Of a stretch of 47,569 nucleotides of DNA, positions 1-7,799 are shown piece by piece. A model generated the notes under the pieces. The model was not told the DNA's origin. It saw only the letters and a program-made list of their open reading frames with translations, and searched no databases. The position numbers and the translations under genes were made by a program. This stretch comes from Mucilaginibacter sp. (GTDB lineage Bacteria > Bacteroidota > Bacteroidia > Sphingobacteriales > Sphingobacteriaceae). Position 1 is the stretch's first letter, and every line of letters begins with the position of its first letter. The stretch spans positions 1 through 47,569 of the forward strand of contig NZ_JANYGH010000030.1 of assembly GCF_025362475.1 (NCBI RefSeq), in the 5' to 3' direction.

Positions 1-219
1 GGAAAATAAAGCCTATTAAATTAAAGAACACAAATTATTGTAAAAGTTTAAAAGTCAACAATATCAGAGCAATAAGAATGGAGTTTAAATTGCCTATATT
101 TGAGTATACTGCAAAGGTATTAATTGTTGCTGTGTTAGATGTTTCAAATATGTTACAACGCAAAAATAGATTGACATAAGTAGCTCATCCTTAGTTCGAT
201 ATAGAGGTCGGCCATTTTT
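1..219. other. AT-rich non-coding left edge
   Basis: No convincing coding frame on either strand. The stretch is AT-rich. At 181-206 there are weak echoes of a tRNA D-arm (TAGCTCA, then TAGAG), but no 5' acceptor strand that could pair with the tRNA 3' half that follows. It could be the end of an integrated element or decayed tRNA sequence. Confidence 0.4.
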
Positions 220-261
220 CTGTTAATCAGAGGGTCCCTGGTTCGAGTCCAGGCTCAGGAG
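220..261 (+). pseudogene. 3' half of tRNA-Asn(GUU), remnant
   Basis: Starting at the anticodon loop CTGTTAA (220-226, anticodon GTT) the sequence is a normal tRNA-Asn 3' half: TCAGA 3' anticodon strand, variable loop, a perfect T arm (CCTGG / TTCGAGT / CCAGG, 237-253), the acceptor strand CTCAGGA (254-260) and discriminator G261. The partner strands are missing. Upstream of the loop is a T run instead of TCTGA, and no TCCTGAG acceptor strand is found. The break falls at the anticodon loop, a common crossover point for tRNA-targeting integrases, so this may be an attachment-site duplicate. A decayed tRNA is the alternative. Confidence 0.65.
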
Positions 262-264
262 CAC

Positions 265-300
265 AAACTTCAGTAATGTCAAAAATTACTGAAGTTTTTT
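265..300 (+). terminator. intrinsic terminator after the tRNA remnant
   Basis: Perfect 13-bp stem (265-277 with 285-297), 7-base loop, ending in a T run. It lies 3 bases after the tRNA 3' half and is probably the original tRNA terminator. Confidence 0.8.
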
Positions 301-313
301 ATGGAAATTTAAT

Positions 314-350
314 AAAGCCCTTTACAAAGTTGTAGAGGGCTTTTCCTTTT
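314..350 (+). terminator. second hairpin terminator
   Basis: A 13-bp stem with one G-T pair (314-326 with 331-343), loop AAGT, then TCCTTTT. It is a second stop after the tRNA remnant, and may also end the minus-strand operon that stops at 409, although the T run on that side is poor. Confidence 0.6.
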
Positions 351-408
351 AGCGGCCGTTTTAATTATTTCCTAACGAAATTCTTAGAATATAGTCGGGC
401 TTTTCGGC

Positions 409-972
409 CTATGCCGGCACGTATTTATTCACTATTTTTCCATTTTTGTAAGTGGTTGAACTTTCTAATTTCAGTATTTTTCTCTCCTTAAAAATAGACA
501 GGCCGGCACCAATAGCCACTGGACTAATGATGATATAATATTCATCAATAAGATTAAGGCTGATAAGTGAGCTTACAAAATTGGCGCCGCCATAAACCAG
601 GATATCCTTGCCCGGTTGTTCTTTCAGTGCCTGTACTGCCGTGGCAAGGTCGCCGTTTTCCACCTCCACATTTTTACAGGCGAGGGCTGTTTCTGTTTTG
701 CTGAAAACGATCTTGCGCATATTTACGATCAGCTTTGCCAAAGGATATGCCGGGTGGTCGGGCATGTTATCAGCCATATTTTCCCAGTAAGGGACAAATT
801 CCGGGGCCAGTTTGCGCCCCAGCAGAAGGGTATCGCTACTGTCGGCCAGGTCAATTATTTTCTGGAAACCTGCTTCATCCGGGCCGGCCAGAAACACCCA
901 GTCATTTTCGCCATTTGGTCCGCCTACAAAGCCATCAATTGACATGTGTACCTGTAATTTTAATTTTCTCAT
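409..972 (-). CDS. DHFR/RibD C-terminal-like reductase family protein
   Basis: A 187-residue protein of the dihydrofolate reductase-like (RibD C-terminal domain, YyaP/YwjB-type) family. The N-terminal strand followed by the SxDGF motif (MSIDGFVGG, about 10-18), the central LLLGRK motif and the VYGGANF glycine-rich turn (about 125-131) fit an NADPH-binding DHFR fold. Many such proteins have no known substrate and this one need not be a true folate enzyme. It starts 11 bases after the SRPBCC gene and is the last gene of the ArsR-SRPBCC-reductase operon. That pairing recurs in Bacteroidota; a role in response to small organic molecules is only an inference. Confidence 0.85.
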   Translation of the reverse strand: MRKLKLQVHMSIDGFVGGPNGENDWVFLAGPDEAGFQKIIDLADSSDTLLLGRKLAPEFVPYWENMADNMPDHPAYPLAKLIVNMRKIVFSKTETALACKNVEVENGDLATAVQALKEQPGKDILVYGGANFVSSLISLNLIDEYYIIISPVAIGAGLSIFKERKILKLESSTTYKNGKIVNKYVPA

Positions 973-983
973 GGCGATAGTTT

Positions 984-1472
984 TTAAATAGCCAACAATT
1001 CTTCCAACTGGTTAAGACCCATGGTAAAGCCACCTTGAAAGCCCATTTCTACCATCATTTTTATGGCTGATTCATCATCGAAGTTAATATCAATTACCAC
1101 TTTGGTTTTATCGCCTGCTGCCACAAATTTGTTGTCCCAGTGCCCAATCGGTGCGCCGGGCGCTATGGTACCATTCTCATCACAGAAGGTAGTATCCGCC
1201 GCGAAACGGCTGCCATTTTCAATAGCGGTAAACTGTACATGGCTCCAGTGCTTCTGTCCATCCGGACCTACCATGGAATACAGCCAAACGCCGCCTACCG
1301 TAAAATCCATTGATTTGGTTATGGCTACCCAGGGTTTCGGCCCCCACCATTTTTGAAGCAGGTCTGGGTCTGTCCAGGCTTTCCATACTTTTTCAATCGG
1401 CGCGTTAAATTCGCGTACTACGTGAATCTTTTTAGCGGCAATGTCTTTTTCGAACACAAAATTGTTTGTCAT
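984..1472 (-). CDS. SRPBCC (AHSA1/START-like) domain protein
   Basis: A 162-residue single-domain protein of the SRPBCC superfamily, Aha1/AHSA1-like branch. The hallmark REFNAPIEKVWKAWTDPDLL (about 20-39) and KWWGPKPW (about 41-48) segments are present, as is the C-terminal amphipathic helix GGFTMGLNQLEELL that closes the hydrophobic cavity. Such proteins bind small hydrophobic ligands, and this branch is very often encoded next to an ArsR-type repressor. It is 13 bases downstream of that gene and 11 bases upstream of the DHFR-like reductase, so all three are probably co-transcribed. The ligand cannot be read from sequence. Confidence 0.9.
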   Translation of the reverse strand: MTNNFVFEKDIAAKKIHVVREFNAPIEKVWKAWTDPDLLQKWWGPKPWVAITKSMDFTVGGVWLYSMVGPDGQKHWSHVQFTAIENGSRFAADTTFCDENGTIAPGAPIGHWDNKFVAAGDKTKVVIDINFDDESAIKMMVEMGFQGGFTMGLNQLEELLAI

Positions 1473-1485
1473 GATTGTTTAGTTT

Positions 1486-1791
1486 TTATAAGTCTTTTAA
1501 AAGGTTATCTAACTGATCAAAGCTGTCTTCCCACATCTTGCGGAGGCGTTCCAGCCAAATATCAATCTCTTTCATTTTTTCGGGGTTAAAGTGATAATAT
1601 ATTTCTCTGCCGGTTTTTTTCTGTATCAGCACTTCGCATTCGGTTAGGATCTGGATATGCTTTGATATTGTCTGCCTGGCACTGTCAAAGTGCTCTGCGA
1701 CAGCATTGGGCGTCATAGCCCCCATTGCCAGCAAACCTAAAATAGCCCTGCGCGTAGGGTCGGCAATGGCTTGGAAAACATCTCGTCTCAT
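1486..1791 (-). CDS. ArsR-family winged-helix repressor
   Basis: A 101-residue winged helix-turn-helix protein covering the whole usual ArsR length: [18 protein letters not shown] at the start, recognition helix around [13 protein letters not shown] (about 42-54), and the wing [13 protein letters not shown]. It has no CxC metal-binding motif, so it is not a classical arsenic or cadmium sensor. It belongs to the group that partners SRPBCC proteins. It is the first gene of the operon and its promoter is covered by two palindromes (1800-1841), so it very likely represses its own operon. The ATG at 1791 is the natural start, about 17 bases from the predicted transcription start. Confidence 0.92.
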   Translation of the reverse strand: MRRDVFQAIADPTRRAILGLLAMGAMTPNAVAEHFDSARQTISKHIQILTECEVLIQKKTGREIYYHFNPEKMKEIDIWLERLRKMWEDSFDQLDNLLKDL

Positions 1792-1799
1792 ATTAACTT

Positions 1800-1841
1800 G
1801 CAGTTGATTGACTGCAAATATAAATGCAGTTAATCAACTGC
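1800..1841. promoter_or_regulatory. tandem-palindrome operator of the ArsR operon
   Basis: Two 16-bp palindromic boxes, GCAGTTGATTGACTGC (1800-1815) and GCAGTTAATCAACTGC (1826-1841), with centres 26 bp apart. Each is an inverted repeat in itself and together they form a larger inverted repeat with one mismatch in 17. They overlap both promoter elements of the ArsR operon, as expected for an autorepressor binding as two dimers. Confidence 0.8.
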
Positions 1842-1846
1842 GCAAA
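1815..1846 (-). promoter_or_regulatory. Bacteroidota-type promoter of the ArsR operon
   Basis: On the minus strand TTTG (1846-1843), a 20-base spacer and TATATTTG (1822-1815) match the Bacteroidota -33/-7 consensus exactly. The predicted transcript starts about 1808-1810, just ahead of the ATG at 1791. The second operator box fills most of the spacer and the first begins at the -7 element. Confidence 0.8.
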
Positions 1847-2137
1847 TTTTTTTTTATTTTTTTGCTGCTGGCGGCGGAAGGTTCAGATTATTATGCTGTA
1901 GCCTGTGACTACTTCAAAAAACGACTCCATGTGTCATTGAAGGGTAGTATTAAGTGAATTGAACCCCTAAGTTAAGCAGGCAGTACGTAGAGAGCCATTT
2001 GCTTTACACCTCTGCGAGAGTGCCAGTAAAACTGGTAAATAAAACAGTAACCTGTATAACGAGGTTATGGCCATCTGTCCCGAACTTTGTATCTTAGAAT
2101 TTTGCCACCAATTTCTTATTTGCTAAATAAATTATCA
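1847..2137. other. intergenic region without recognised genes
   Basis: Apart from the T run before the ArsR promoter, no reading frame, RNA gene or repeat is recognised here. Two weak hairpins (CCAGT/ACTGG near 2031, AACCT/AGGTT near 2051) are noted without a function. The promoter of the acetyltransferase must lie here but no full consensus was found. Confidence 0.3.
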
Positions 2138-2704
2138 ATGGAACAACCAACAATTTTTACAAGACTAAGATCAGGTGAGCTGATTCGGTTAAGTGATCCT
2201 GAATTTCCGAAGATCGATGAAATTGTAAACCGTACTATACGCCTTTCTGCTCAACTTAATTCCGCAGCGGATACCCAGCAAATACGCCAGTTACTTACCG
2301 AGATTACGGGTAACTATATAGACGAGACTACAACTGTATTTGCACCTTTCTATACCAATTTCGGCAAGTTCATTAGCATAGGCAAAAATGTTTTTATCAA
2401 CCACGCCTGCTCATTCCTCGATATGGGAGGGATAACTATCGAAGACCATGTGCTCATTGGGCCAAGGGTTAACCTGGTTACCGAAAATCATCCTACTGAC
2501 CCAACTGACAGGCGGGCATTAATTACTAAGCCAATCCTTATTAAAAGAAATGCCTGGCTGGGAGCAAATTGTACTATACTGCCCGGAGTTACTGTAGGTG
2601 AAAATTCCATCGTAGCCGCAGGTGCAGTGGTATCTAAAGACGTTCCTGACAATACTGTTGTTGGCGGAATCCCGGCAAGAGTAATTAAATCGATTAATAG
2701 CTAG
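2138..2704 (+). CDS. sugar O-acetyltransferase, left-handed beta-helix
   Basis: A 188-residue maltose/galactoside acetyltransferase-like protein of the LbH (hexapeptide repeat) superfamily. An N-terminal helical region (TRLRSGELIRLSDPEF, then about 50 residues) precedes hexapeptide repeats such as ISIGKN, ITIEDHVLIGPRV and VTVGENSIVAAGAVV. The conserved C-terminal VVGGIPARVIK is present, and the His in TENHP is the likely catalytic base for acetyl transfer from acetyl-CoA. An upstream ATG at 2087 would add 17 residues unlike the family; the ATG at 2138 begins the protein where relatives do. It converges on the permease tail with only 30 bases between. Its acceptor sugar is unknown. Confidence 0.9.
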   Translation: MEQPTIFTRLRSGELIRLSDPEFPKIDEIVNRTIRLSAQLNSAADTQQIRQLLTEITGNYIDETTTVFAPFYTNFGKFISIGKNVFINHACSFLDMGGITIEDHVLIGPRVNLVTENHPTDPTDRRALITKPILIKRNAWLGANCTILPGVTVGENSIVAAGAVVSKDVPDNTVVGGIPARVIKSINS

Positions 2705-2734
2705 TTAACTATACGCTTAGTCAAATGAAATCGA

Positions 2735-2950
2735 TCACTCGCTCCTTAAGCTCTTTACCGGGTTTGCCAGCGCCGCTTTTATTGCCTGGAAACTGATGGT
2801 AAACAGGGTAATGATAATAGCCGCTATACCCGACGCGATAAATACTCCCGGACCGAGGAGGATGTGATATTCATATTTATTGAGCCAGTATGTTAAAAAA
2901 TAGAGCGCAAGCGGCGAAGCGATGGCGCAGCTGATCATAACCAGCAGCAC
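2735..2950 (-). pseudogene. frameshifted C-terminal end of the MacB-type permease
   Basis: This 71-codon frame encodes the last transmembrane segments of an FtsX/MacB permease, ending in the characteristic ANPVKSLRSE tail. It is out of frame with the upstream gene. There the sequence reads ...LLSRDLCCWL-stop; adding one base after GATTT near 2952-2956 would give ...LLSRDFVLLVMISC and join the two frames. The GTG at 2950 is therefore probably not a start codon. One base appears to be missing, either a real inactivating mutation or a sequencing error. Without this tail the permease lacks its last helices. Confidence 0.8.
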
Positions 2951-5900
2951 AAATCACGCGATAACAACATCCAAACCTGTGCTATGGATGCGCCTAATAC
3001 TTTGCGAATGCCTATCTCTTTAGTGCGCTGTTCTGCAACGTAAGCGGCAAGCCCAAACAGGCCGAGGCAGGATATAAATATAGCCAGGCCGGCAAATACG
3101 CCTGCCAATTTGCCTATCAATACTTCCAGGTTAAATTTGTGCTCATATTCATCATTTACAAACTTGTACATGTAAGGAAAAGTAGGGTTATATTTTTCAA
3201 ACAGCTTCCCGATTTTTTCTATCACAGTATGGGTATCAGCTTTTTTCGGCAAGCGGTAGGTGATCACAAACCCGCTTGGATTATGGCCGAAAATGGCAGG
3301 CGCCACAGGGCTATAGGGCGATTCCATTAAAGCATCCTTTACCACACCGATGATCCGTACTGGTTTGTTGCTTCCGTTCCATGATATCATTTGATTAACC
3401 GGGTTTTTTAAACCGATGCGCCTGACCGTGGCTTCATTAACAATCACATTCAGCGAATCACTTTTTACATCACCTGAAAAATTGCGCCCGGCTGCCATGG
3501 TCATCCCCAGGGTTTGAAAATATTCTTTTGACACCCATATGGCGCCAATATTTACCTCTTCGTCCCCGGCATTTTTACCCGGCCATTTCTGCAATGAAAA
3601 ATGACTGTAAACTTGCGTTGCAGGCGACGTAGACGACGCCACGCTCTCTACAAGGCCTGATGACAGCAGGTCATTTCTTAAGGCATCATAATGCTGGTAA
3701 AGGTCGCCGTTCATATCTGTCATCATCAGCCTGTCGGCGCTGTAGCCCGTCGGTCGGCTTTTAACATATTGTATCTGCTGGTAAACAATTACGGTACTTA
3801 TGATCAATGCGATAGAACAGGTAAACTGTATCACTACCAATACTTTTCGGGGCAGCGAGGCCCACTTGCCTACCTGGATGGTACCTTTCAGTACTTTAAC
3901 GGGGCTTAATGAGGATAGGTAAAACGCCGGCCTGCTTCCGGCTATTAAACCAGTGGCCAGTATAAAAGCGATCATGATGCACCAAAAGCCGATACGGTCA
4001 TACGGGATACTGATAAAGGAACCGGTTAATGTGTTGAACGATGGCACAGCCAGCTGAACAAAAAGTAAACACAGCAGGAATGATAAAAATGTGACCAGAA
4101 CAGACTCTGTTAAGAACTGGAAAATGAGGTGGATGCGCGCTGAGCCAATAGCTTTGCGAACACCAACTTCCCGTGCCCGTTTCTCAGACCTTGCTGTTGT
4201 AAGGTTCATGAAATTGATACAAGCTATTGCTAATACCAGCATGCCTATGATACTGAACAAACGCACGTATTCCACAAAGCCGCCAACGGGCTTCCCGTTT
4301 TTGAAATCGGTAATTAAATGCCAATCTTTCACCGGATGCATAAATACCTCGGGCTTTAAAGACCGCATCTCCGGACTACTTTTATAAACAATGTCCCTTA
4401 TTTTCGGGGCAATTTGCGCATAGGTCACACCGGGCTCCAGCGCCACATAGGCAGAAAATGAATTGTAGGTCCATTTGGTACGTGCAACCCGTATCCAGTC
4501 CTGGGTAGCTTCTGTGTAAGCAAAAGGAGTAAGGTAATTAAATTGCAGTGTTGCGTTTTTTGGGATATCCTTAATAACCCCGGTAACCCTGAGGTTCTGT
4601 ACATTGTCGAACCGCACATATTTTCCCATCGGATCGACATCACCAAACAAAGCTTTTGCGGTCGATTCTGTTAAAACAATAGAATAGATATCCTTTAAAG
4701 CTGAATTGGCATTGCCTTTTATAAAGGGATATCGAAATATTTTAAAGAATTCCTGGGCTGCTGCACCACCGCTCAGGTATAGCTTTTTATCGCCGATCAA
4801 CAGGTTGTGGTTCATCCGGCCTATGTTGTCAGCTTCAGCAACGTACTGTATGCCGGGAATCTCTTTCTTTAAAACATCAGTGAGTGGCAGAGCTATGGAA
4901 GTTTGGGTACTGGTGCCGTTGTGCTGCGAGGTCAGGTTCATCTCAACCTGGTATAACTGCGTATAGCCGGGCAGAAAACGATCATAGGAATATTGGTTTG
5001 TCACCCATAAACCGATCAGGAGCGCCACCGCCATACCGGCTGCCAGACCGACAATATTCAGTGTGCTGTAAACCTTGTTGTGTAGCGTGTTGCGCCAGGC
5101 GATTTTCAAATAGTTACGAAACATATAATTGCGGTTTAATTTCTCACAAGACCATGTTGGAATGACATTGTGACCCGAAGTTATCGCTACGTGTGCAGAA
5201 TAAGGTCTCAAATTATAACCTGGGAACTCTTTTTTCAGACTTGTTTTATATTCCGCAGGGCTTTTACCGGTCAACTCCTTAAAAATGCGGTGAAAAGTGC
5301 TTTTGGAGTTGAACCCGGATTCAAAGGCAATGCCCAACAGCGTTATCCTGTCATATGCAGAGTCCTGCATTTTTCGTGCTGCCTCCACCACACGATATTC
5401 ATTGATGAAATCACTAAAGCTTTTTTTGAGTGCTATATTGATGATTTTGGATAATTCATTAGGATGAACTTGAAGCTTTTCGGCCAGCGAACGTAAATTG
5501 AGTTCGGGATCAAGGTAATACAAACCTGAAGCTATGGCTTTCTTTAGCCAAATCCCTTTTTGTCTCAGTTCTGCGGGTGGCGATGGTTTTGGATACGACG
5601 GTGTTTCGACCGGCATAAAAGCTTGCGGCCTTAAAAACGCCACGACCGCCATTCGGATGATCAACGCCGCTAAAAGCAGATATAAAGGATAATAAACATG
5701 TATGTTCAATTGATGATAGTAAAGAAGATCTGTTGCTGCAAAGGGGATCCATAATAGCCAAAACATCGCGAAAACTGTCAATAGGTTATCCAGCCATCGC
5801 AATTCCATTCGGTGCCGGTCGCCTCCGATGAAATTTAGTCGCCGGTAAAAACTTTCTATCAACCGGTGGGATGCATACAGGTAGATAATAACCGAGCTAA

Positions 5901-6348
5901 ACGCCAGTACTTCTAACACGGGGCTCAATTGCTGAAAGGTTTGTGTATGATAAGTTGCAGCACCTGTTCTTAAACTTTCCTCAACTTCCAGTGCGTGGGC
6001 ACCGAGTTGCAGTAGCAACGGAATAAAATGCAGCAGGTCCTTGTGGTGGAATTTATAATCCGCCTGGGTTATTTTAAGTACATAAAAGAAAATCAGAGGG
6101 CCGAGTGCCAGCGAAAATTGCAGGGGTAGCCGATTCCAATTCAGAATGTAGTTTTCCAGCCGGATATCAATGCATATTATCCAAAGCATCTGTAAGGCAA
6201 CATTTACCAGGATAAGACTAAGAAAGCGGTTTGCATTTCGGGACGGTCCTTTTACAAACCATAGCAACATCGCAAAAGTCAGTCCGATGAATATAAACCC
6301 TCCAAAGAAGATGTCGTAAATGTTAATATGGAACAGATAATTCTTCAA
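2935..6348 (-). CDS. 7TM-AraC regulator fused in frame to a MacB/FtsX-type ABC permease (3' frameshift)
   Basis: A 1137-residue frame with two parts. Residues about 1-250 form seven hydrophobic helices followed by an AraC-type HTH domain (about 275-375, with the second-HTH signature ITLLGIAFESGFNSKSTFHRIFKE and GKSPAEYK). After a linker, residue 409 (MFRNYLKIAWRNTLHNKVYS, ATG at 5124) begins a typical MacB-like permease: a TM near 430-450, a large periplasmic MacB_PCD domain, the FtsX core (about 690-800, with EVGVRKAIGSAR), and a second PCD/FtsX set with EIGIRKVLGAS. Such permeases usually stand alone, so either the fusion is genuine or two genes abut without an intervening stop. The start is TTG, four codons after an in-frame stop; no ATG fits before residue 25. 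A frameshift removes the final helices. No ATPase or adaptor gene is adjacent. Confidence 0.75.
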   Translation of the reverse strand: MKNYLFHINIYDIFFGGFIFIGLTFAMLLWFVKGPSRNANRFLSLILVNVALQMLWIICIDIRLENYILNWNRLPLQFSLALGPLIFFYVLKITQADYKFHHKDLLHFIPLLLQLGAHALEVEESLRTGAATYHTQTFQQLSPVLEVLAFSSVIIYLYASHRLIESFYRRLNFIGGDRHRMELRWLDNLLTVFAMFWLLWIPFAATDLLYYHQLNIHVYYPLYLLLAALIIRMAVVAFLRPQAFMPVETPSYPKPSPPAELRQKGIWLKKAIASGLYYLDPELNLRSLAEKLQVHPNELSKIINIALKKSFSDFINEYRVVEAARKMQDSAYDRITLLGIAFESGFNSKSTFHRIFKELTGKSPAEYKTSLKKEFPGYNLRPYSAHVAITSGHNVIPTWSCEKLNRNYMFRNYLKIAWRNTLHNKVYSTLNIVGLAAGMAVALLIGLWVTNQYSYDRFLPGYTQLYQVEMNLTSQHNGTSTQTSIALPLTDVLKKEIPGIQYVAEADNIGRMNHNLLIGDKKLYLSGGAAAQEFFKIFRYPFIKGNANSALKDIYSIVLTESTAKALFGDVDPMGKYVRFDNVQNLRVTGVIKDIPKNATLQFNYLTPFAYTEATQDWIRVARTKWTYNSFSAYVALEPGVTYAQIAPKIRDIVYKSSPEMRSLKPEVFMHPVKDWHLITDFKNGKPVGGFVEYVRLFSIIGMLVLAIACINFMNLTTARSEKRAREVGVRKAIGSARIHLIFQFLTESVLVTFLSFLLCLLFVQLAVPSFNTLTGSFISIPYDRIGFWCIMIAFILATGLIAGSRPAFYLSSLSPVKVLKGTIQVGKWASLPRKVLVVIQFTCSIALIISTVIVYQQIQYVKSRPTGYSADRLMMTDMNGDLYQHYDALRNDLLSSGLVESVASSTSPATQVYSHFSLQKWPGKNAGDEEVNIGAIWVSKEYFQTLGMTMAAGRNFSGDVKSDSLNVIVNEATVRRIGLKNPVNQMISWNGSNKPVRIIGVVKDALMESPYSPVAPAIFGHNPSGFVITYRLPKKADTHTVIEKIGKLFEKYNPTFPYMYKFVNDEYEHKFNLEVLIGKLAGVFAGLAIFISCLGLFGLAAYVAEQRTKEIGIRKVLGASIAQVWMLLSRDLCCWL

Positions 6349-6632
6349 ACCGCCTGATCAGGCTCAATACCCATTCCAATTTCGCAATTGATTGAAAGAT
6401 AAGTTATTATATATTGTTGAAAAAGGTGACTGTAATAAAAACGAACACGGGTTGTGCGGTTTTAACTTAACCGCTGGGATAGTGACATTTACTGAACTAT
6501 TATATCTGTTGTATTCCGTGATCCCCGCTCTCCCTTTTTTCTTGGATCATTTAAAAAATGGTTAAGTGCCTCTTTTCGACCAATACGGTTGATGTTGCTT
6601 TGCATACCTAAAATTTTACGTCCTTTGTAAAA

Positions 6633-6646
6633 ATACTAACCAGTAT
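6633..6646. promoter_or_regulatory. operator of the TetR gene
   Basis: Inverted repeat ATACT-AACC-AGTAT lying 6-19 bases before the TetR start codon. The repeat resembles the core of the larger palindrome at 7255-7278 (ATACT-AAAT-GGTAT), so the TetR protein probably binds both. The rest of 6349-6632 shows no gene or repeat. Confidence 0.6.
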
Positions 6647-6651
6647 CTTTT

Positions 6652-7242
6652 ATGAAAAAAGCAGCGGCAACCCGGTTAAATATTCTACAAAAGGCTTTTG
6701 AACTAATCTACATCAACGGTTATCAGACTACCAGTATTGATCACATTATTGCCACTACACAGGTAACCAAAGGTGCCTTCTTTTACCATTTCAAAAACAA
6801 GGAGGAGATGGGGCTGGCCATTATCAACGAAATTTTGAAGCCTACGCTCGCCACCAGTTTTCTTGAACCATTGCAAAAAGAGCAGGATCCGATAGTAGTT
6901 ATTTACAATCTCATGTATGATCTGCTCCTGAAAAATGAGTTTTTGAAAGCGGAATACGGTTGCCCGGTGGCCAATTTTACGCAGGAAATGACGCCCTGGA
7001 ATATTGACTTTAGCAAAGCGCTGGCTGAGCTCACCCAGGAATGGACGAAAGCGATGATAGCCGCTATTGAAAAAGGACAGCAAAATGGCATTGTACGCAA
7101 GGATGTGAACGCGATGCAAGTCACATTGTTTGTTGTATCCGGCTATTGGGGCATCCGCAATTTTGGGAAATTGGAGAATAACAAAACGGTTTATTTGTCT
7201 TATTTAAAAGAGTTGAAAAATTATCTGAATACCCTGAAATAA
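6652..7242 (+). CDS. TetR/AcrR-family transcriptional repressor
   Basis: A 196-residue protein of usual TetR length. The N-terminal HTH is clear: TRLNILQKAFELIYINGYQT, then TSIDHIIATTQVTKGAFFYHFKNKEEM (about 27-53), where KGAFFYHF is the canonical recognition helix. The C-terminal 130 residues form the ligand-binding and dimer domain, which varies between members and does not reveal the inducer. A palindrome sits at its own start and a related one lies between it and the two membrane-protein genes downstream, which suggests it represses itself and them. Confidence 0.92.
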   Translation: MKKAAATRLNILQKAFELIYINGYQTTSIDHIIATTQVTKGAFFYHFKNKEEMGLAIINEILKPTLATSFLEPLQKEQDPIVVIYNLMYDLLLKNEFLKAEYGCPVANFTQEMTPWNIDFSKALAELTQEWTKAMIAAIEKGQQNGIVRKDVNAMQVTLFVVSGYWGIRNFGKLENNKTVYLSYLKELKNYLNTLK

Positions 7243-7254
7243 TTTTTTATCTAA

Positions 7255-7278
7255 AAAACATACTAAATGGTATGTTTT
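7255..7278. promoter_or_regulatory. operator upstream of the membrane protein pair
   Basis: Perfect 9-bp inverted repeat AAAACATAC-TAAATG-GTATGTTTT, 44 bases before the 7322 start. Its inner part matches the palindrome at the TetR gene start. TATGTTTT at 7271-7278 may double as the -7 promoter element, so a bound repressor would block it. Confidence 0.65.
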
Positions 7279-7321
7279 ATTTTACCTTCACTGCGTGGAT
7301 GAATCATAATCAATAATAGAA

Positions 7322-7786
7322 ATGTACCCAACTTTATTAGCACTGCATTCTTTGGTTCGCTGGCTGGTGTTAACCAGTTTACTATCGGCAATTTTTTTTG
7401 CTTACTACGGCTGGCTTTCGAAAAAGCGTTTTACCCGTGTGGATAATGCTATAAGGCATTGGACGGCCACCATTGCCCATATCCAGCTTGTTTTGGGCCT
7501 TTGGCTTTATTTCATCAGTCCTATAGTGGCTTATTTCTTAAGTCACTTTAGCACAGCCATGCATGAACGGGCAATCCGTTTTTTTGGCATGGAACATATC
7601 ACCATGATGCTCATAGGAATAACCATCGTCACTATCGGCTCTGCCAAAGCCAAACGAAAAACAACTGACCATGAAAAGTTCAAAACAATGGCTATATGGT
7701 TTACGGTAGCCCTGCTGGTTATTTTGAGCTCGGTGCCCTGGTCGTTTTCACCACTGATCAGCCGGCCAAATTTCAGACCTTTTTAA
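7322..7786 (+). CDS. four-helix inner membrane protein, unknown function
   Basis: A 154-residue protein with four predicted transmembrane segments (about 10-30, 48-72, 88-105, 122-142). Conserved-looking histidines sit in or near the membrane (LHSLVRW at about 8-14, RHWTATIAHIQ at about 45-55, MEHITMM at about 89-95), which recalls small haem-binding or cytochrome-assembly proteins, but I cannot name a family with confidence. It ends 13 bases before the DUF420 gene, so the two are probably co-transcribed behind the TetR-type palindrome. It may act with its neighbour in respiratory chain assembly (inference only). Confidence 0.75.
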   Translation: MYPTLLALHSLVRWLVLTSLLSAIFFAYYGWLSKKRFTRVDNAIRHWTATIAHIQLVLGLWLYFISPIVAYFLSHFSTAMHERAIRFFGMEHITMMLIGITIVTIGSAKAKRKTTDHEKFKTMAIWFTVALLVILSSVPWSFSPLISRPNFRPF

Positions 7787-7799
7787 ATTTCGACGGAAT

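Noticed and set aside
172..261. A complete tRNA gene
   Set aside because: Only the 3' half folds. No 5' acceptor strand pairs with CTCAGGA and the anticodon stem lacks its 5' side.
6703..7119. Minus-strand frame of 138 codons
   Set aside because: Opposite the TetR gene, which has an unmistakable HTH.
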